Source: Capillidium heterosporum
Lineage: Eukaryota; Entomophthoromycota; Entomophthoromycetes; Entomophthorales; Capillidiaceae
Assembly (NCBI GenBank): GCA_016630905.1
Contig: WBMQ01000008.1
Location: 310,001-374,000, forward strand
Direction: 5' to 3'
DNA: 64,000 nucleotides
Part shown: positions 58,579 to 64,000 of the stretch, one piece after another
Position numbering within the stretch: the stretch's first letter is position 1
Layout of the letters: each line of letters opens with the position of its first letter
Translations under genes and position numbers: made by a program
The notes under the pieces: model-generated
What the model was told of the DNA's origin: nothing
Seen by the model: only the letters and a program-made list of their open reading frames with translations
Databases searched by the model: none

Positions 58579-59059
58579 GTAGACTGTATAGAAGAGCTTT
58601 GAATCAGTGGTTTTGATTTTTATTAGCTAATGGAATGACGATATATAGAAGACACCAATAAAGTTTCGTATAAATCTATTTAATTCGATGGGGGCAAATA
58701 GCCTAAACTAGCTTCTCAAACTTTTGCACCTCATTAAAATGGAAATGATCCTACAAATTACAATTTAAAACAAAAGGCAATTCTCAGATGTATCAACAAC
58801 CATACCAACAATGATGAAGGGATAACATCAACCAAATATTCAGCACGCACCGATCAAGCCTAACTGATTGAATTAGGTAGCAATATCCATTTGAGAATTT
58901 CCAATTTATCTGAGCTTATTACTTAGTGTGGCTTAAACCGAGAAGGGTAATCAATAACTAAAGCTGTAGCAGCTTACGAAGTCATCACTTTACCAGATTT
59001 TAATAAAGTTAAGGATGAGGCTTTTATAAGATAGGAGCGTCTTGATAAGCAAACTCCAA

Positions 59060-60300
59060 ACAAATGTCGATTGGTTGAAGAGTATAAACCTAATAGGGAG
59101 TGACATGTCCTTTAAAGCCAATATCTTCCCTCAGAGAATCAATTTCAAGCTAGTACAGGGAATAGGTGTGCTTATAGATCCGAACTAGGGGAAAATTAAC
59201 TTGGTATTTGACTACTTCCTCTAGAAGTTTATGTTAGCTGAGCTAAGCTACAAGTACAGCATATCTACAGATTTTATCAACAGCACAGCAAAAGCCTATT
59301 GGATCGAAATGACAACCTACCAACTTAGATAAGGTAAATTAAAGCAGCTTGGCCCTCTTTTGGTAAAGCACCTGTTAACGATCTTTTACTGCTCTTATTA
59401 CAATCCTAGCCTTAAACTGAAGGACATCTCACTTTTTTTAAAGGAATGCACAATATAACCTTCAGCAAGTTGTCGGTGTTGAAAGCGCTACGTGAAACCG
59501 ACTGGTGCTGGAAATTGAAAATCCATATCTTCGATTACTGGAGCTATGCTAGGGTCGTCGTGTAGTGCTATCAGTTCTTCGACTACCTAGGTTGGTTCAA
59601 GGATCGACTACATGTATACTTTATCAGTACCACCTACAACCTGGGTATACCGGTTGAGATGAGGTGAAGGCCACAACTTTGACACCAAGCTTCGGCTACC
59701 CAGCATTCCAACCGACCCACCCAAGTGCTACTGGCTTTCGACCAATATGACAGGTACGTGGTAGAATACCAACCTTCCATCTCCAAGGCATGAGGTGCTA
59801 AAGTCACTATCAACTTGACCCTATAGTCCCTATCTGAAAGTTCAAGCTGTTCAAGGATAGTTTAGTCATGCTAGATAAAAACCTTTGCACCCAAGAAATT
59901 ATGCAGTACTCTCAACTGCACGAGAGCCTTACGACTGACGACATTATGATGGCAGCCCTACCAGTAGTTTTTCAATTTTTTAAATCCAATCGAATTCACC
60001 CTCGTCAATTTGGTTGACTACGTTGTCTTTAACGAGTTGGAAAGTCAAACGCGACATACCGTACTTCTGGGATCTAATTGTCCACTTATCCCTCCCTAAC
60101 CTATTCAAAATGGCCCCCTATTGGACTACGAGCACAGTAAAGGGATAGATAAACTTATGAAGTTGGGAATCGAGCAGTTAGTATGTCCTAGCAACTGTAC
60201 ACTTTGATTTGATCGCGCGTTGCATCTCGAAATCATATATAGGAAGAGCAAGTCGGTTGAAAGTCCACTACTAGAGGATTTTATATTCTTTTAGTTGGCG
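59060..60300 (+). pseudogene. Decayed coding region, family unknown
   Basis: Long stretch whose base composition and reading-frame content look coding, but with many breaks and no continuous frame. Lumenal or extracellular protein features are hinted at by N-x-S/T sites and aromatic/Pro-rich pieces. I do not recognise it; age and origin (host gene or inserted element) are open. Confidence 0.45.
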
Positions 60301-60849
60301 CTAGCATTTAATGAACTATATTTGTTATTGAAGTTATAAAGATGTTTTTTTAAAGTTTTTTATAGCTATTGTTATTGAAATATATGTAGCCATTATAGTT
60401 TTAATGAATATATATGATTTATCACTAAAGCTTTAGATCTCCTTATAATAATTAAATCCCAGACATGGACTTGAAGTGACTCAAATCTCTTCATGATACT
60501 TCATCTGGTATCTCGAACTGATCCAAACCAAGTCGGTATCAATTGTTAAGGTCGACGTCATCAAATTCAAATTCAAATCCACGTTCTTATGTATCACTAT
60601 GTCGATCGATTAGATTTTTCCAAAGGCTCAGGTGCATTGAAATCTTTTTCTTCGCCATAGCCTCCCTAGCCTCTCTATTATGTTTACATATCCAACAGCA
60701 TACATCAATCCCAGCCAATAACAGTAAGAAAAAATCACTTACACACTCACAGATCAAAGCACCTATATCTAAGCTGTTAATACTTACTTTGACCTTAGGT
60801 GGCTCGGGGTTAGTGACTTGAACTAGAACTTTGCTAGGTAAACTTTAGA

Positions 60850-61900
60850 TCAACTTGAGCTTTTTGACATCGACAAATTGGGTCTTGAAATTGAAGTTCC
60901 TAAAGGCCTGGGTGAGGTGCTTATCATAATGAGCTAAGCACCTTTGGCTTTTAGGTACGAATTCTTTGATATTATGATGCGTTCATTTAAGCTACTAGAT
61001 TCAAGGCATTAATGGCATCGAGTATTCGACGTTAGGATCGGCAATAGCCATATAGAAAGGATAGTCTACGTGAACTCCACTTGCACCGACCCGTTGAGGA
61101 GAGATGTCGTCAGTAGTAACCTTAGTGAATCATTGCTTACTTGTTAAGTTGAACCATTGTACTCGGTCCAAAGGCATTTCTTTTTCTCCGTTGAATTTTT
61201 TACTATCGATAATGAGCAGGCTACTTTTATAGTAATAACCTATATGAGTGTACGTTCGAACTTCTTGGCTGGAAGTTTGAGACTAAACCTTTCGGTTATT
61301 GTCAAATATGGATACAGTAGCATCAGCGCCGACCTTTTTTACCATTAAATAGCTTTTCATTGTACTGGATAAGCCCGCTCTTTTTCCTTTTAAATAATAT
61401 GGTATCCTGGATAATAGCATCTGCATATACCAATTTCAGCATCTCTAAATAAAACCAATTATTCGTTTCCTCATCCACATGCTGAGTGTTGGTAGAGGTA
61501 TCAGAAACTCTAAAAACTTGGGAACTGTTCAAACCTCCAAAAATTATAATTTTAGACAAGCCATCCCCTAGCGGTAACAGCTGGGTTAAGCGCAACTGAT
61601 TTAAAGCTCCCAGTTATTACTGATTGCCAAATTATTTCATCCTTGGTGTTGAGGCTTACATCTTCAAAAAGAAGTAGCTTAAATATTTGAGTGTTGGTTT
61701 CGATACTCATTTAATCGGTTGAGGATAGCTGGAGGTTACCATCTAGGAAGTAGAGGCTATCATTATTGATCACATATCTGCTTCTTAGTAACAGTGATAC
61801 TTTGGGTTGGAATTTTGTATATATTGATAAACACAAGGCAAAATAGGGTCACTAGTAGTTGATAGACTACTACTGTAGGTCAATAAAGTGGGTTATAAAT
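60850..61900 (-). pseudogene. Kelch-like decayed gene
   Basis: Minus-strand pieces show kelch-repeat features: DSLYFLDGNLQLSS, DEIIWQSVITGSFKSV, LSKIIIFGGLNSSQVFRV, TNNWFYLEML, with the typical 'kiiifGG' strand. Further on are VGASGVHVDYPFYMAIADPN. The frame is interrupted at several points. The intact parent was probably a kelch-repeat (beta-propeller) protein; limits are approximate. Confidence 0.5.
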
Positions 61901-62463
61901 TTCTGGGTTAAGTAAATAGAAATTTGGTATCTATTTTCACCTTTACATCATTTAAAATTATAAACTTTTTGTTCATACCAGTACTCGGCGATATTTTTCA
62001 AAGTATAACCATATAATTACATGTGATTCAATTTTCCTTTGTAAAGCCGGATTATAAAAACCTTACTTATAATGGAATAAAGATACTATATATTCACATC
62101 AATACTAATCTCAGCTTTGAGATATATGCATATATTCAAATGGTTATGATTGCCAAACTTCCCCATACAGTATCTAGAAATTTACTTTCAAACGAGAATC
62201 AAATCTATTGAGTTATCACTAGCCCATTTTTGTGTAAATTCATCATATATAAACCTAATTTGATTTATAGTCTATAATTTTAAGCAGTTTTAGATGATTG
62301 CTTTCGATTTACATTGATTTTTTGTAGTGACAAGCTGATATACTCTTGAAAAGTAAAACTACATATGTATCCAACTTAAAACCAGTGCTATCAAAGAAAG
62401 CTAAATAGATATAAACTTATATATATTTACTACGTATTAGCGCTTTTCACATACTAATATACA

Positions 62464-62531
62464 CAGTAATCGGTGCTATTATACAAACACAAAATGAAGA
62501 CTTTGTGTTCAAATAATAGCACCTACTACTG
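62464..62531. repeat. Imperfect 30-base inverted repeat (hairpin)
   Basis: Arms 62464..62493 and 62502..62531 around an 8-base loop. The arms match over GGTGCTATTAT and ACACAAA, with a few mismatches between, and continue outward as CAGTA. It could be a relic of a small inverted-repeat element or an RNA hairpin. Confidence 0.8.
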
Positions 62532-64000
62532 TTACTTATAAAAAGCTTCAAATTGTCAAGTTAGAAAGCTTTTACAATCTTATCAATACCCTTTTCTACT
62601 TTGGTTGGAATTAATTTTGGATTAACGATCGAATTCATAGCAAACTTTGCTGCCTTATAAGCGATGCAACAGCATCAAACTATAGCTTCAAGTTTATAAA
62701 ACGAATATAGGTATAAATAATGATACGCCGTACATGAACTACTTTTCTTCAATTCTAATACGAATATATAGATGGTAGAACTTCCCTGTGGTTTTATCTT
62801 GAAGATATCAATAGTCACTATCAAAGCTTACCACTACAACATAATTTGGTATAGGACTGATTGACTTTTATGTGGATTGAACCATTAACCTACTTGGCAT
62901 CACACAATAGGCTGAAATTTGATTTCACTGTCTTTTAGGTTTATAGTTAAAGGTTAATGGAAATACAAAAGTCAACTGCTGGCAACCGATATTGAGCTTC
63001 AATTTTGCAAGGATCGAAACAAAAGTTACTAAATATAGTTGTCAAAATCAGAACCCAATTACTGTTAAAGTTGGCAGAAAATCTAAAGCTGCACAAATTT
63101 ATATAGAATTTTCAAATTTTGTTTATAACGAAATAGCCTTGAAATTCTACAAATATCCTTTTCAAGTTTAATGCTCGATAACCATTAAATTTGTAGATAT
63201 AATAGATAGTATAGTTTAATATAACTATTTAAGTATCTCTAATAGTATTATTCATACAGCTGCATCCTAAATTATATCCTAAAGTATCTCTACAATCTGT
63301 AGTCATCATCCTACTTCTTATTTTCGAAGTAAACTTAAAGACTGCATACTGATCAAGCCTGTAGCTACTAAAATATCACAGAACCTAACTATGTAATTTC
63401 AAGTTTATTTAAGCCTATTTTCAAAGCGTACTGATAAGGCACTAAAATAATGTACACGAGTTATTGGGATAGATCTTTAGAACATTTGTATATATTAAGA
63501 TACATGTCACAATGAAATACATAGTGACGATGAGATATAGCACATACATCTGAAGTCTACTATTTTGGGGATATTATATCCTTTTAGCGACATTCGAAAA
63601 ATTTTACTTAGGTCTAAATGCCTTTATAGAAGCTTATATTCCATTTAAAATGCATCTTCACTAAATTTAGCTGAAATAAAAGGTAAGTAAACTAGAAAGC
63701 CAAATACTATAACTTGGTCAAATCGGGTCAATTCCATAATTGTCTTCATCTCAGGTAAGCTAAATAATCCAAGTAAGACGGCTTGTACTCTTAGTTTTTA
63801 CATATTCCAGCATATGTAAATCTAATTATAAAGAAAAGTGTAAGGTAATAATAAATGGTGGGGGTATGCTACCAGTTTAGTTCCTTTTAAATATAACTCT
63901 GGATTTCAATATATATACTGTACTTTTGTAATTTGAAAGCTGGTTTCAGCTAAAGGCCACCATCTATGAAGCAAGTTTAAAGGTATTGACATAGTTTGAA

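Larger units (their letters stand above)
58579..64000. other. Gene-poor right end with decayed coding stretches
   Basis: 5.4 kb without an intact gene. Plus strand about 59060-60300: a coding-like stretch, less AT-rich than its flanks, broken at many points (pieces FKANIFPQRINFKLVQGIGV, LSYKYSISTDFINSTAKAYW, PTDPPKCYWLSTNMTG). Minus strand about 60850-61900: kelch-like remnants (listed). From 61,900 to the end: AT-rich, one imperfect hairpin (62464-62531), no gene seen. Confidence 0.45.

Noticed and set aside
1-64000. CRISPR arrays, bacterial operons, LTR or other virus-like elements
   Set aside because: No regularly spaced repeats, no Shine-Dalgarno-led gene runs, and no integrase, reverse transcriptase or capsid motif recognised in the frames read.

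Overview
This window is fungal nuclear DNA: AT-rich, with many very short introns (about 33-100 bases, most 35-60, often with a CTAAC- or CTAAT-like branch site just before the acceptor) and typical fungal genes (Kre2-type mannosyltransferase, GH17 glucanase, Ero1, Gos1, cytosolic-type Hem13, Ssn8, Sno1/PdxT, Sfc1, Rrp1). The intron-rich gene structures argue against a Saccharomyces-like yeast. I cannot name the genus; an intron-rich ascomycete or an early-diverging fungus both fit. I see no CRISPR array, operon or recognisable virus-like element.

Layout. 1-15.8 kb: 3' part of a periplasmic-binding-protein-like membrane protein, an M14 carboxypeptidase, a CUE-domain protein rich in DPF/NPF motifs, mitochondrial ribosomal protein bL9m, a small membrane protein, a 64-residue two-exon protein and a coiled-coil protein. 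15.86-35.09 kb: two arms of a 3.58 kb inverted duplication enclose a 12.1 kb spacer. Each arm carries a predicted MSC-domain (Man1/Src1/Heh-type) inner-nuclear-membrane protein and all or part of a secreted cyclophilin. The spacer holds a GH17 cell-wall glucanase, HEM13, GOS1, a GT15 mannosyltransferase, two or three small (mostly secreted) ORFs and a Nic96/Nup93-like protein. 35.1-47.3 kb: end of the cyclophilin, an EF-2-like pseudogene, cyclin C, a TatD hydrolase, PdxT/Sno1, Rrp1, tRNA-Ala(UGC) and the succinate/fumarate carrier. 47.3-64 kb: gene-poor and AT-rich; two small secreted proteins whose stop codons overlap, ERO1, a conserved fungal protein of unknown function, and several decayed coding stretches (one kelch-like).

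The genes share no single pathway. Several serve the secretory pathway and cell wall (ERO1, GOS1, GT15, GH17, carboxypeptidase, secreted cyclophilin, small secreted proteins) or the nuclear envelope (MSC protein, Nic96-like).

Most striking: the inverted duplication, which in principle could invert 12 kb; the pattern in which each arm keeps a different gene intact; one-base reading-frame offsets in three otherwise well-conserved genes; and a set of small secreted peptide genes. All splice sites were assigned by eye and checked for frame and homology; none is supported by transcript data.
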